A DNA stretch of 22,086 nucleotides from Clostridium sp. UBA4108 (GTDB taxonomy: Bacteria; Bacillota; Clostridia; Clostridiales; Clostridiaceae): contig DFXM01000039.1 in the NCBI GenBank assembly GCA_002381695.1, positions 296,519 to 318,604 of the forward strand, written 5' to 3'. Below the pieces are notes generated by a model, which did not search any database, was not told the origin of the DNA, and was given only the letters and a program-made list of their open reading frames with translations. Shown here piece after piece: positions 1-7,846 of the stretch (position 1 is the first letter of the stretch; each line of letters starts with the position of its first letter). The translations under genes and the position numbers were made by a program.

Positions 1-59
1 TTTCGAAACGGTTTGTGAGTAATAATATATAGTTCATTATCAACACTATATTAAAACTG
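1..59 (-). repeat. Intergenic repeat copy A, cut by the window start
   Basis: Read on the minus strand this matches the copy at 1078-1147 through the shared core TGATAATGAACTATAT, then a TACTCACAAACCGTTT block. It ends at the window edge in TTTCGAAA, as the copy near 7966-7976 does. It is probably one end of a larger element that begins before the window. It contains no coding sequence. Confidence 0.75.
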
Positions 60-103
60 TATATAATATTGGAAAACAATGAAGTAATATTATAAGTATT
101 CAG

Positions 104-135
104 AAGGCATGAAATTTTAATGAATTTCATGCCTT
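104..135 (+). terminator. Hairpin terminator of a gene upstream of the window
   Basis: A perfect 13-bp stem (104-116 with 123-135, AAGGCATGAAATT) with a 6-nt loop is followed by a T-rich tail (TTTAATTTT). It lies before the IclR gene and so probably ends a rightward transcript that starts outside the window. The stem is symmetrical enough to work on both strands. Confidence 0.65.
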
Positions 136-217
136 TAATTTTGCAATGAGAATAGAGTATAATCTTATTAGGAAAGTTTAATAAAAACATAAATAGTTTA
201 ATAAGCAGGTGATAATA

Positions 218-973
218 TTGATAGATAATAAACTTTCAAGCATTGGAAAAGTTACATCTATACTAAAATTTTTAAGTGAAGAACCTTATAAGTACAAAGT
301 AGCTGAAATAAGTAATGCTACAGGAATCAATAGGTCTTCAGTTCATAGAATATTATATGAACTTATGGATGAGGGATTTATTATACAAGAAGAGGAGTCA
401 GGAAAATTTTGTATAGGAGCTTCATTGTACAATATAGGCATGGTGTATTTGCATAATGCACATTATGAAAGCTCAATACAAGCTGTTTTAGAAGAAGCTG
501 CTAAGCTTACTGAAGAATCTGTTGGATTAGCAATAAGGGATGGGGATAGGATTATATCCATATATGAGACGGAAGTGCATCAAAGATACAAAATGATGTA
601 TAGATCAGGTGTATTCTATCCAATGAACAGAGGGTGTTATGGTAAACTTTTAATGGCATATCACGATGAGGAAAAGGTAAAGGAAATTGTTTATAAACAA
701 AGCTTTGAAAAAATATGCAAAAACACTTTAACTGATCCTCAAGAGATTCTTGAAGAGTATAAACGTATTAAAGAACAAGGATATGTAATTAGTGATGAAG
801 AAACTTTACCATTGCTTGAAGGTGTAGGAGTTCCAATATTTAGTTCAAGCGGTCAAGTAAAATACTGTATAGCTATGGCATTTTTAAAAGATGAAAATTA
901 CTTAGAGAAAAGAAAAGAGTTTATTGAGATACTGAGAAAAAGTGCAGATAAAATATCTAAATTAATTCCATAA
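218..973 (+). CDS. IclR-family transcriptional regulator
   Basis: A 251-residue DNA-binding regulator of the IclR family. The N-terminal winged helix-turn-helix (about residues 6-65) has the typical VAEISNATGINRSSVHRIL recognition segment. The rest is the IclR effector-binding domain with the usual ending EGVGVPIFSSSGQV. I prefer the TTG start at 218 because AGGTGAT (208-214) lies just before it; the GTG at 209 is inside that ribosome binding site. A possible -10 box TATAAT is at 158-163, without a clear -35. The downstream same-strand operon for a carrier and three hydrolases is the obvious target, but this is inferred from position. The gene is bracketed by two copies of an intergenic repeat in opposite orientation. 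Confidence 0.9.
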   Translation: MIDNKLSSIGKVTSILKFLSEEPYKYKVAEISNATGINRSSVHRILYELMDEGFIIQEEESGKFCIGASLYNIGMVYLHNAHYESSIQAVLEEAAKLTEESVGLAIRDGDRIISIYETEVHQRYKMMYRSGVFYPMNRGCYGKLLMAYHDEEKVKEIVYKQSFEKICKNTLTDPQEILEEYKRIKEQGYVISDEETLPLLEGVGVPIFSSSGQVKYCIAMAFLKDENYLEKRKEFIEILRKSADKISKLIP

Positions 974-1005
974 AAATTGTAATAATGATATTTAAATAAG
1001 TTGAT

Positions 1006-1060
1006 TAGGCCTTCATATTAGTACTGTGAATACAATTTGCAGCACTAATATGAAGGCCTA
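1006..1060 (+). terminator. Long perfect hairpin after the IclR gene
   Basis: Arms of 17 bp (1006-1022 and 1044-1060, TAGGCCTTCATATTAGT and its complement) pair without mismatch around a 21-nt loop. The tail is TTTCAATATTTT, which is not a pure U tract. It probably ends iclR transcription, although the stem is longer than in most intrinsic terminators. Confidence 0.6.
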
Positions 1061-1077
1061 TTTCAATATTTTATTAG

Positions 1078-1147
1078 ATTTTGTTTTAATATAGTATTGA
1101 TAATGAACTATATGTTACTACTCACAAACCGTTTAAAACAAAGTTTT
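1078..1147 (+). repeat. Intergenic repeat copy B with inverted ends
   Basis: A 70-bp unit that begins TTTTGTTTTAA and ends TTTAAAACAAAG, giving a 10-bp perfect terminal inverted repeat (1080-1089 and 1133-1142). Its interior is nearly identical to copy A (1-59) in the opposite orientation. It lies in the 452-bp gap between iclR and the carrier gene. The size and inverted ends suggest a miniature mobile or hairpin repeat with no coding capacity. Confidence 0.75.
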
Positions 1148-1235
1148 TTATTAAAATATAGCTTCATTAAATTAAATATGAAATACAACCATTACAATCT
1201 ATATGTTAAATAAAATTTTCCTAAATATATAATAA

Positions 1236-1382
1236 ATTATTCTAAATATATTGAAAATTTAGAATAATAATGTTAGTATAATTATAATATTTCGTATGGT
1301 AAACCGATGTTTGTATAATGAACATATATAATATGCCTTTTTATTAAGTATCTTTTAGTTTATTTATATTAATTAAAAGATA
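1236..1382 (+). promoter_or_regulatory. Probable control region of the carrier-hydrolase operon
   Basis: This stretch of the 974-1425 gap holds a perfect 12-bp dyad (1236-1247 and 1257-1268, ATTCTAAAT type, 9-bp spacer). TATAAT boxes follow at 1277, 1283 and 1314. TTGAAA at 1251 lies inside the dyad spacer, but its distance to the boxes (20 bp or more) is not ideal. A second dyad (1349-1360 and 1371-1382, TATCTTTTAGTT, one G-T pair) follows. The first dyad is a reasonable IclR operator candidate. The exact promoter is uncertain because everything here is AT-rich. Confidence 0.4.
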
Positions 1383-1425
1383 TTTAAATAATAAATAAAT
1401 TTATATATTTTAGGGGGATAGTAAT

Positions 1426-2850
1426 ATGGAAAACGCACCAATGAACACGGGGAAGAACTTAGAGAAAAAGGTAAAAAAAGTTCCGCATGTATACGTCATT
1501 TTACTTGGCATTGTATTAATATGTGCTGCACTAACTTACATTGTTCCGTCAGGTCAGTATCTAAGAGTTGAGGGACCTGATGGAAGAATGGTTGTTGATC
1601 CAAACTCATTTCAATTAATTGCAAATACTCCAGTTAATTTGTGGGGAGTACTAAAATCAGTACCACAAGGAATGGTTGAGTCTGCTGAAATCATATTTTT
1701 TATTTTCATAGTTGGAGGAGCTTTTAATGTGATAAATGCAACTGGAGCCATCGATGCTGGTATAGGTAAACTTACAAAAACTATGTCTGGTAGAGAAAAG
1801 CTTGTTATACCCATTGTAATGATTGCTTTTTCCCTTGGAGGAGCTGTATTTGGTATGGCAGAGGAAACAATTCCTTTTATACCTGTGATGGTTACACTAG
1901 CCATAGCACTTGGCTTTGACTCTTTAACAGGAGCTGGTATGGTGCTAATTGGAGCAGGAGCAGGATTTGCAGGGTCTTTTATGAACCCATTTACTGTTGG
2001 AGTAGCACAGGGAATTGCGGAATTGCCATTATTTTCGGGCTTTGGTTATAGAATTATTTGTTATTTGTTTTATCTAACTTTAGCTATTGGATTTATGCTT
2101 TGGTATGCTTCAAAGGTAAAAAAGAATCCTGAGTTTAGTCCAATGTATGAATTTGATAGAAAACGTGAAGAAAGATTAGATTTTAATAATTTAAAAGAAT
2201 TTACAGGAACTCATAAAATTGTTTTATTAATTGTATTTATTTCAATTTTCCTATTAATATTTGGTGTTGTTAAGTATGGATGGTATATAACTGAAATAGC
2301 AGCTCTATTTTTAGGAATGGCTATAGTAGTAGGTCTAGTTGGGAATTTGGGGTTAAATGGATTTGCAGAAAGTTTAGTGGAAGGCATGGCATCTTTAGCT
2401 GGAGGAGCGCTTGTTGTGGGTTTTGCAAAGGCAATTTTAATTGTTTTAAATCAAGGAAATATTCTTGATCCTATGCTTAATAGTATATCAGGAGCAGTAG
2501 CTACTCTTCCATCAACTCTTGCAGCTTTGGGAATGTATATATTCCAATGTCTATTAAATTTTGCAATACCATCTGGAAGTGGACAAGCAGCAGTAACTAT
2601 GCCTATAATGGCTCCTCTTTCAGACCTTGTAAATGTAACTAGACAAACAGCAGTACTTGCCTTTCAATTTGGAGATGGTATATCAAATATATTTACTCCA
2701 ACTTCAGGATATTTTATGGCAGGATTAGCCCTTGCAAAAATTCCATGGAATAAATGGGCTAAATGGATATTTAAATATATATTAATGGCATATGGGGTAG
2801 GTGCAGTTTTAATAATTATTGCACAGTTAATAAATCTTGGACCATTTTAG
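1426..2850 (+). CDS. YfcC-family membrane carrier (DcuC/AbgT-like superfamily)
   Basis: A 474-residue integral membrane protein with about 11-12 hydrophobic segments. It starts after a cytosolic basic N-terminus (KNLEKKVKKVPHVY) and a first segment followed by IVPSGQYLR, a hallmark of the YfcC family. Other family features are FGMAEETIPFIPVM (about residues 142-155), GAGAGFAGSFMNPFTVGVAQ, and the C-terminal half containing AIPSGSGQAAVTMPIMAPL and FGDGISNIFTPTSGYF. Full length. The ATG has a strong AGGGGG ribosome binding site. Members are annotated as C4-dicarboxylate, basic amino-acid or peptide carriers, mostly without experiment. The three hydrolase genes that follow suggest the substrate is an acyl-amino acid or small peptide. 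Confidence 0.88.
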   Translation: MENAPMNTGKNLEKKVKKVPHVYVILLGIVLICAALTYIVPSGQYLRVEGPDGRMVVDPNSFQLIANTPVNLWGVLKSVPQGMVESAEIIFFIFIVGGAFNVINATGAIDAGIGKLTKTMSGREKLVIPIVMIAFSLGGAVFGMAEETIPFIPVMVTLAIALGFDSLTGAGMVLIGAGAGFAGSFMNPFTVGVAQGIAELPLFSGFGYRIICYLFYLTLAIGFMLWYASKVKKNPEFSPMYEFDRKREERLDFNNLKEFTGTHKIVLLIVFISIFLLIFGVVKYGWYITEIAALFLGMAIVVGLVGNLGLNGFAESLVEGMASLAGGALVVGFAKAILIVLNQGNILDPMLNSISGAVATLPSTLAALGMYIFQCLLNFAIPSGSGQAAVTMPIMAPLSDLVNVTRQTAVLAFQFGDGISNIFTPTSGYFMAGLALAKIPWNKWAKWIFKYILMAYGVGAVLIIIAQLINLGPF

Positions 2851-2851
2851 C

Positions 2852-2884
2852 TATCTATAAAACGCTGCATATGATTTATAGATA
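2852..2884 (+). other. Intra-operon hairpin between carrier and first hydrolase
   Basis: A 10-bp perfect stem (2852-2861 and 2875-2884, TATCTATAAA) with a 13-nt loop and no U tract after it. It starts two bases after the carrier stop codon. It could trim or stabilise the mRNA so that carrier and hydrolases are made in different amounts. It is unlikely to be a full terminator. Confidence 0.4.
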
Positions 2885-2972
2885 TGTGAAATTTAATCTT
2901 TTATATGCAAATATCCTTGCTAAGAAATTTAATATAATTATTTAATCAGAAAGGTAGGCCAGAGGTGATATT

Positions 2973-4142
2973 ATGAAGCAGATAATTAAAGAAACAGTTT
3001 CAGAAATAATGAATGAACTTATTGATATTAGTAGGAATTTATATTTAAATCCTGAGCTTGGCAATGAAGAATTTAAGTCATGCAAGCTTCTCGAAGATTA
3101 TCTTGAAAGAAATAACTTTGCTGTTAGTAGAGGAGAATATGAAATTAATACTGCATTTAAGGCAGTTTATAGAGGAGCAAAGGAAGGTCCTAAAATAGGA
3201 TTTTTATGTGAATATGATGCTCTTCCTAATATTGGACATGGATGTGGACATAACTTAATATCTGCTATGAGCCTAGGTGCAGCTATAGGATTAAAGGCTG
3301 TTATAGATGATATTGGTGGAAGTATTGTTGTGTTTGGAACTCCAGCAGAAGAAACAAATGGAGCTAAGGTAGCCATGGTGAAAAAAGGTGCTTTTAATGA
3401 TATTGATATAGCTATGATGGCGCATCCATCTCCAGAAACAGAAGAAAGTGGCACCTCTTTGGCTATTACACCAATACAATTTGAATACTTTGGAAAGTCA
3501 GCTCATGCAGCAGCGGCACCAGAAAAGGGAATTAATGCTTTAGAAGCAGCCATTCTAACTTATAATAATGTAAATGCATTACGCCAATATGTAACACCAG
3601 ATGTGAAAATTCATGGAATTATCAAAGAAGGTGGTAAGGCTGCAAATATAATTCCTGATTATGCTGTATTACAATTTTATGTTAGAGCAGCAAATAAGAA
3701 ATATCGAGATGAGATTTTAAAAAGAGTTATTAATTGTGCAAAGGCTGGTTCTCAAGCTGTAGGTACAAAGTTAAAGATAAGTACCTTTGAAGAGTCCTAT
3801 GATGATTTAAAAACAAACAAAGTTCTTTCAAAGCTATTTAGCTCTAACTTATTAGAATTAGGAGAAAAAGAAATTAAAGAAGTTAGTAATTCTGTTGGAT
3901 CTTTGGATATGGGAGATGTGTCTTATGTAGTACCAGCTATTCATCCATGGATAGGTATTGGAAATACTAATTTGATACTTCATTCAAAGGAGTTTGCAGA
4001 CTATACTCAGAGTGAAAATGGAAAAGAGGCAATTTATAAAGGTGCATGTGCATTAGCATTTACTGCCTGTGACTTTATTCTGTCAAAAGATATTCAGTAT
4101 AATGTTAAAAATGAGTTTTTAAAGGAGAATTTTAATGTTTGA
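2973..4142 (+). CDS. M20D-type metallo-amidohydrolase (AbgB / ACY1L2-like)
   Basis: A 389-residue cytosolic zinc hydrolase of peptidase family M20. The motif EYDALPNIGHGCGHN (residues 80-94) gives the metal ligands Cys91 and His93. Glu126/Glu127 (PAEE) supply the catalytic base and a ligand, His151 (MMAHPSP) is another ligand, and His337 (LILHSKEF) is the C-terminal ligand. His178 in GKSAHAAAAPE lies in the dimerisation domain. The LDMGDVSYVVP segment is typical of the p-aminobenzoyl-glutamate hydrolase B / Xaa-Arg dipeptidase branch. The start is supported by AGAGGTGAT. The last 8 bases overlap the next gene, so the two are probably translationally coupled. The substrate is likely an N-acyl amino acid or dipeptide; which one cannot be read from sequence. 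Confidence 0.88.
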   Translation: MKQIIKETVSEIMNELIDISRNLYLNPELGNEEFKSCKLLEDYLERNNFAVSRGEYEINTAFKAVYRGAKEGPKIGFLCEYDALPNIGHGCGHNLISAMSLGAAIGLKAVIDDIGGSIVVFGTPAEETNGAKVAMVKKGAFNDIDIAMMAHPSPETEESGTSLAITPIQFEYFGKSAHAAAAPEKGINALEAAILTYNNVNALRQYVTPDVKIHGIIKEGGKAANIIPDYAVLQFYVRAANKKYRDEILKRVINCAKAGSQAVGTKLKISTFEESYDDLKTNKVLSKLFSSNLLELGEKEIKEVSNSVGSLDMGDVSYVVPAIHPWIGIGNTNLILHSKEFADYTQSENGKEAIYKGACALAFTACDFILSKDIQYNVKNEFLKENFNV

Positions 4143-5475
4143 TTTAGCTATAAACAATGGATGGGTTATTGATCCTAAAAATAGAATTAACTCATACTTA
4201 AATATTGGAATTCTAGATGGAAAAATCGCTAAGATTTCTAGAAGTAAATTAAGCGGAAAAATAGAAGTTGATGCAGCTAATTTAATTGTATCTCCAGGTT
4301 TTATTGATATTCATATCCATGAAGATAACTATAACAAAGATAGGGATTCTTTTGAGTTTTTAATTTCTAATACCATGGTAAAAATGGGAGTTACAACAGT
4401 TATTGGGGGGAATTGTGGTATAGGTACAGAAAATCCAGAGGCTTATTTAGAAGCTGTTGAAAGAAATAAATATCCTGTAAATATAGGGTTATTTGTACCT
4501 CATGAATGTTTAAGAAACAGCTATGGAAACTTTAATAAGTATTTACCTGTTGATGAGGAAACTATAGATAACATGGCTGAAAAGCTTGGGATATATCTAG
4601 ATAAAGGATGCTTAGGATTATCTTTTGGATTAGAATATATACCAGGAATAGATAATATTGAAATGTTAAATCTTGCTAAAGTATGTGCTTCAAAGGGCAA
4701 AATATTAGCAGTTCATGTTAGGGCCGATGGACAAGAGATAATTCCTTCTATTATTGAAATAATTAACCTTGTGGAGGATACAGGAGTTTCTATTCAAATA
4801 TCACATATAGGAAGTATGGGAGCTTTTGGTCATATTGATGAAGTTTTATCCATAGTTGATGAGTATAGATTACAGGGAATGGACATATCCTTTGATTGTT
4901 ATCCATATACTGCATGTTGTACTCATATTGGCTCTACAACCTTTGATGATGGGTTTTTGGATAAATATGGTATTGATTATTCTAGCTTATATATAAATGG
5001 AGAAGAATGTACTGAAGAAATATTTAACTGTACTAGAGAAACAAAGCCAGAAACTTTATTAGTTGCTCATATTATGAATGAAAATGATGTTGATATGGCA
5101 ATAAGTCATCCAGCCTGCATAGTAGCAAGTGATGGAATATATGTAAATGGCAATGGGCATCCAAGGGGAAGCGGTACATTTCCAAGACTTATAAACACCT
5201 ATGTAAAGAATAAGAAAATATTAACCTTAACTGAAGCCATTGGTAAGATTACAGCATTGCCAGCAGAAAGGTTTGATTTACATGGCAAGGGAAGTCTTCA
5301 GCTAGGATATGATGCAGATATAACCATATTTAATTTGGAAGACATTAAGGATTGTGCAAGTTATGAAAATCCATTTATGTCCCCAAAAGGTATTGAATAT
5401 GTAATAGTTAATGGTGAAGTTGCATTAAAAAAAGGGGATTTAGTGAATACTCTGTTAGGGAAGTGTGTTAGATAA
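4135..5475 (+). CDS. N-acyl-D-amino-acid deacylase (amidohydrolase superfamily)
   Basis: A 446-residue amidohydrolase-fold enzyme. Expected metal-site residues of the D-aminoacylase group are present: His60 and His62 (GFIDIHIHED), Cys94 (GGNCG), His194 (HVRADG) and His224 (SHIGS). Asp333 lies in the family signature SDGIYVNGNGHPRGSGTFPR and should be the catalytic base. GLSFGLEYIPG (161-171) is also characteristic. D-aminoacylases remove the acyl group from N-acyl-D-amino acids. At 446 residues it is somewhat shorter than the well-studied enzymes (about 480). AAGGAG precedes the ATG, which overlaps the end of the M20 gene by 8 bases. Its last codons (GKCVR, stop) merge into the hairpin-repeat cluster that follows, so the C-terminus may have been altered by that repeat. 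Confidence 0.87.
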   Translation: MFDLAINNGWVIDPKNRINSYLNIGILDGKIAKISRSKLSGKIEVDAANLIVSPGFIDIHIHEDNYNKDRDSFEFLISNTMVKMGVTTVIGGNCGIGTENPEAYLEAVERNKYPVNIGLFVPHECLRNSYGNFNKYLPVDEETIDNMAEKLGIYLDKGCLGLSFGLEYIPGIDNIEMLNLAKVCASKGKILAVHVRADGQEIIPSIIEIINLVEDTGVSIQISHIGSMGAFGHIDEVLSIVDEYRLQGMDISFDCYPYTACCTHIGSTTFDDGFLDKYGIDYSSLYINGEECTEEIFNCTRETKPETLLVAHIMNENDVDMAISHPACIVASDGIYVNGNGHPRGSGTFPRLINTYVKNKKILTLTEAIGKITALPAERFDLHGKGSLQLGYDADITIFNLEDIKDCASYENPFMSPKGIEYVIVNGEVALKKGDLVNTLLGKCVR

Positions 5476-5610
5476 GTGCAACCTTCGGTTGTAGAGAAGT
5501 GCGTCGAGAATGCAGAGAATTGGCTTCGCCAGAGAAGTGCAACCTGTAATTGTAGTGAAGGTACGCTGTTGGTATAGAGGAGAGCAACTTAGGGTTGCAG
5601 ATAAGGTACC
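5471..5610 (+). repeat. Cluster of short hairpin repeats inside the operon
   Basis: Between the deacylase stop and the next ribosome binding site are three copies of GA(G/T)AAGTGC (5471, 5494, 5532). With them are small stem-loops: CAACC-TTC-GGTTG (5479-5491), TGGC-TTC-GCCA (5521-5531) and GCAAC-5 nt-GTTGC (5584-5598). AAGGTAC also occurs twice (5558, 5603). The block is clearly richer in G and C than its surroundings. It would be transcribed within the operon mRNA. From memory it resembles interspersed hairpin repeats of some clostridial genomes; this was not checked. Confidence 0.7.
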
Positions 5611-5649
5611 TGAAAGGTGAAGAAAATCAATAAAGAGGAGGGGAAAGTT

Positions 5650-6852
5650 ATGGAGGGGTTAAGAGAGCTAATTAATAAGAAAGTATCTCAGGAAGAAGTT
5701 ATAAAGATAATAGCAGATTTAGTAGGTATTCCAAGTCATCCGGGAATAGTTGATCAGGAAACAAAGGTTGCAGAGTGTATAAATAAATTTTTCTTAAGGG
5801 AAGGTATAGAATCACAGGTAATTCCTTTAGCTCATGGAAGAAGTAATATAGTTGCAACATTGAGAGGAAAAGGTAAAGGTAAAAAACTATTATTAACTGG
5901 ACATATGGATACAGTTCCTCCTTATGATATGGAGGGTGATCCTTATTATCTTAACATAATTGATGGAAAAATGTTTGGTCGTGGTGTAGTTGATATGAAG
6001 GGAGCTTTAGCTTGTATGATGGCTGCAATGATGGCTATTAAACGTTCTGGTATAGAGCTAGAAGGGGATATTATATTTGCTGCTGTTGCAGGAGAAGAGG
6101 ATAAAAGTGAAGGCACTAGATTCTTGATAGATAAAGGGTTAAAAGCTGATGCAGCTATTGTAGGTGAGCCAACTGAACTTGATATATGTGTTGGGCATAG
6201 AGGGTTAGAGTGGTTTGAATTTAATTTTCATGGGAAAACCGTTCATGGAGGAAAACAGAAGGAAGGGATTAATGCAATTTCACAGGCTTTTAAATTTATA
6301 GAGAGATTAGAAAGAGAATTGATTCCTAAGATTGAGGGTAGAACTCATCAAATTATAGGACAATCCTCTATGAATTATGGATTAATTAAAGGGGGTACTC
6401 AACCAAGTACAGTTCCAGGTGATTGTACACTTCAAATTGATAGAAGATGGATTCCAGGAGAAAAATATGAAGACATTGTAAGTGAATATGAAGATATTAT
6501 AACTACGCTTGAGAGAGAAGATCCTCAATTTAGAGCAACTTTTAAGGTGATGGATGTAAGTTATATGGAAAAAGCATATGTTCATGAAGCTATGGAAATT
6601 GATGTGAATCATCCAATAGTAAAAATAGCCCAAGATTCAGTTAGGAAAGCTACAGGAGTTTCTCCTAGATTAACATCATTTACGGCATGGACTGATGGTG
6701 GGCTTCTAAGCAATTATGGAAACATTCCAACCATAGTTTTAGGTCCTGGAAATTTAGAGTATGCACATTCAGCAGGAGAATATCTTGAAATATCACAGAT
6801 AATGCCTGCAGTACTTTCTTATATATCAATTGCACTGAGTTATTGTAATTAA
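5650..6852 (+). CDS. ArgE/DapE-type M20 deacylase
   Basis: A 400-residue cytosolic dizinc deacylase. Ligand motifs are complete: GHMDTVP (His85, Asp87), GRGVVDMKGA (Asp115 bridging), AGEED (Glu149 catalytic, Glu150), GEPTE (Glu173) and YAHSAGEY (His373). His200 (GKTVHGG) lies in the lid/dimerisation domain. The ATG at 5650 is chosen because GAGGAGGGG (5635-5643) precedes it at the right distance; an in-frame GTG 33 bases upstream has no such site. The family includes acetylornithine deacetylase, succinyl-diaminopimelate desuccinylase and many catabolic acyl-amino-acid deacylases. No arg or lysine biosynthesis genes are nearby, and the neighbours are a carrier and two other amide hydrolases. 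A catabolic role is therefore more likely than a biosynthetic one. Confidence 0.88.
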   Translation: MEGLRELINKKVSQEEVIKIIADLVGIPSHPGIVDQETKVAECINKFFLREGIESQVIPLAHGRSNIVATLRGKGKGKKLLLTGHMDTVPPYDMEGDPYYLNIIDGKMFGRGVVDMKGALACMMAAMMAIKRSGIELEGDIIFAAVAGEEDKSEGTRFLIDKGLKADAAIVGEPTELDICVGHRGLEWFEFNFHGKTVHGGKQKEGINAISQAFKFIERLERELIPKIEGRTHQIIGQSSMNYGLIKGGTQPSTVPGDCTLQIDRRWIPGEKYEDIVSEYEDIITTLEREDPQFRATFKVMDVSYMEKAYVHEAMEIDVNHPIVKIAQDSVRKATGVSPRLTSFTAWTDGGLLSNYGNIPTIVLGPGNLEYAHSAGEYLEISQIMPAVLSYISIALSYCN

Positions 6853-6906
6853 GATAATAAGAAATATTAATACAATCTCGGGATAATAGCATTAAAGTGG
6901 AAATTG

Positions 6907-6930
6907 AGGGAAGCTTAAAATAGCTTCCCT
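6907..6930 (+). terminator. Operon terminator after the ArgE/DapE-type gene
   Basis: A 9-bp GC-containing stem (AGGGAAGCT, 6907-6915 with 6922-6930) and 6-nt loop, followed by an interrupted T-rich stretch ending in TATTATTTTT. It is placed 54 bases after the stop codon. Confidence 0.6.
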
Positions 6931-7023
6931 TAAAACTTGTTATATTATTTTTACAAAACAAATTAATGAAAAATAGTTATTATAAATACTTATTTAAATC
7001 ATTATACATATAATCAATACCAT

Positions 7024-7052
7024 TTGACTAATAATAGTGCTTTTGCTATATT
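7024..7052 (+). promoter_or_regulatory. Promoter of the first TVP38/TMEM64 gene
   Basis: TTGACT (7024-7029), 17-bp spacer, TATATT (7047-7052) with a TGC extended -10 directly before it. This is a good housekeeping-type promoter about 45 bases before the ATG at 7098. Confidence 0.75.
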
Positions 7053-7097
7053 GAGTATGGCAAATTTATAGAATTAAACCTAAAGGGGGAATCTCAT

Positions 7098-7790
7098 ATG
7101 AAAAAAAGCAATATAGGTAAGATTTTAATAGTAGGTATATTAGTCATAGCTGTGTTAGCATATTTTTTCATTCCAGTTTTTAATTCAAAGGTCAATGGAA
7201 TATTTATGTTATTTAGCTCTATGAGTATAGAGTCAATCATTGAATATATAAAATCCTTTGGCATTTATGCAGTATTAATTTCCTTCTTACTCATGGTATT
7301 TCAATCCGTGGCAGCACCATTACCTGCATTTTTAATTACCTTCGCCAATGCAGCAGTTTTTGGTTGGTGGCAAGGAGCTATTCTTTCTTGGGTAAGTTCT
7401 ATGGTAGGAGCGGCACTGTGTTTTTATATTGCAAGAATACTTGGCCGTGATGTGGTGGAAAAACTTACTAGTAAATATGCAATGGCAAGTGTAGATGGCT
7501 TTTTTGATAAATATGGAAAACATACAATTTTGATTTGTCGTCTATTACCTTTTGTATCTTTTGATTTTGTGTCCTATGCAGCAGGGTTAACCTCTATGGG
7601 TTTCTTATCCTTTGTAATAGCTACAGGGGTTGGACAACTACCAGCAACCTTAGTTTATTCTTATGTAGGAGGAATGCTCACAGGAGGAGCACAAAAGGTA
7701 GTAACAGCACTACTAATATTATTTGCAGTAACAGTATTTATCTATATGTTTAAGCAGATGTATAATGAGAAGCAGAAAAAAAAGTTATAG
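7098..7790 (+). CDS. TVP38/TMEM64 (VTT-domain) membrane protein
   Basis: A 230-residue polytopic membrane protein with one N-terminal anchor segment followed by the VTT (SNARE-associated/DedA-like) core. Seen are FANAAVFGWWQGAILSW, the glycine-rich re-entrant region, IARILGRD, then RLLPFVSFDFVSYAAGLTSM and the last helix pair with GVGQLPATLVYSYVGG. This order matches TVP38/TMEM64 proteins such as E. coli YdjX and YdjZ. Related eukaryotic VTT proteins act as lipid scramblases and DedA proteins as lipid-carrier flippases; the bacterial TVP38 branch is less well understood. Monocistronic: own promoter, AAGGGGGAA ribosome binding site, strong terminator. A second member is at 15802-16461, and together they recall the ydjX/ydjZ pair beside ynj genes in E. 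coli. Confidence 0.87.
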   Translation: MKKSNIGKILIVGILVIAVLAYFFIPVFNSKVNGIFMLFSSMSIESIIEYIKSFGIYAVLISFLLMVFQSVAAPLPAFLITFANAAVFGWWQGAILSWVSSMVGAALCFYIARILGRDVVEKLTSKYAMASVDGFFDKYGKHTILICRLLPFVSFDFVSYAAGLTSMGFLSFVIATGVGQLPATLVYSYVGGMLTGGAQKVVTALLILFAVTVFIYMFKQMYNEKQKKKL

Positions 7791-7842
7791 AAAAAGAGAC
7801 TGTCTTAAAATTAGCAGAAGCAGTTTAAGACAGTTTCTTTTT
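7791..7842 (+). terminator. Strong intrinsic terminator
   Basis: A long stem (7791-7809 with 7824-7842; core ACTGTCTTAAA) with a 14-nt loop. The A-rich left flank and TTTCTTTTT right flank make it suitable for both strands. It starts one base after the TVP38 stop codon. Confidence 0.8.
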
Positions 7843-7846
7843 CATT

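Noticed and set aside
209..220. GTG at 209 as start of the IclR gene
   Set aside because: The GTG is part of the AGGTGAT ribosome binding site for the TTG at 218.
1611..1904. Leftward 97-codon frame inside the carrier gene
   Set aside because: It is antisense to a well-conserved membrane carrier, with no ribosome binding site or recognisable protein features.
5471..5610. CRISPR array in the hairpin-repeat cluster
   Set aside because: The units are only about 9 bp, spaced irregularly, with no spacers of constant length and no cas genes.
6382..6961. Leftward frames of 83 and 93 codons over the end of the ArgE/DapE-type gene
   Set aside because: They are shadows of the conserved sense gene, with no family resemblance.
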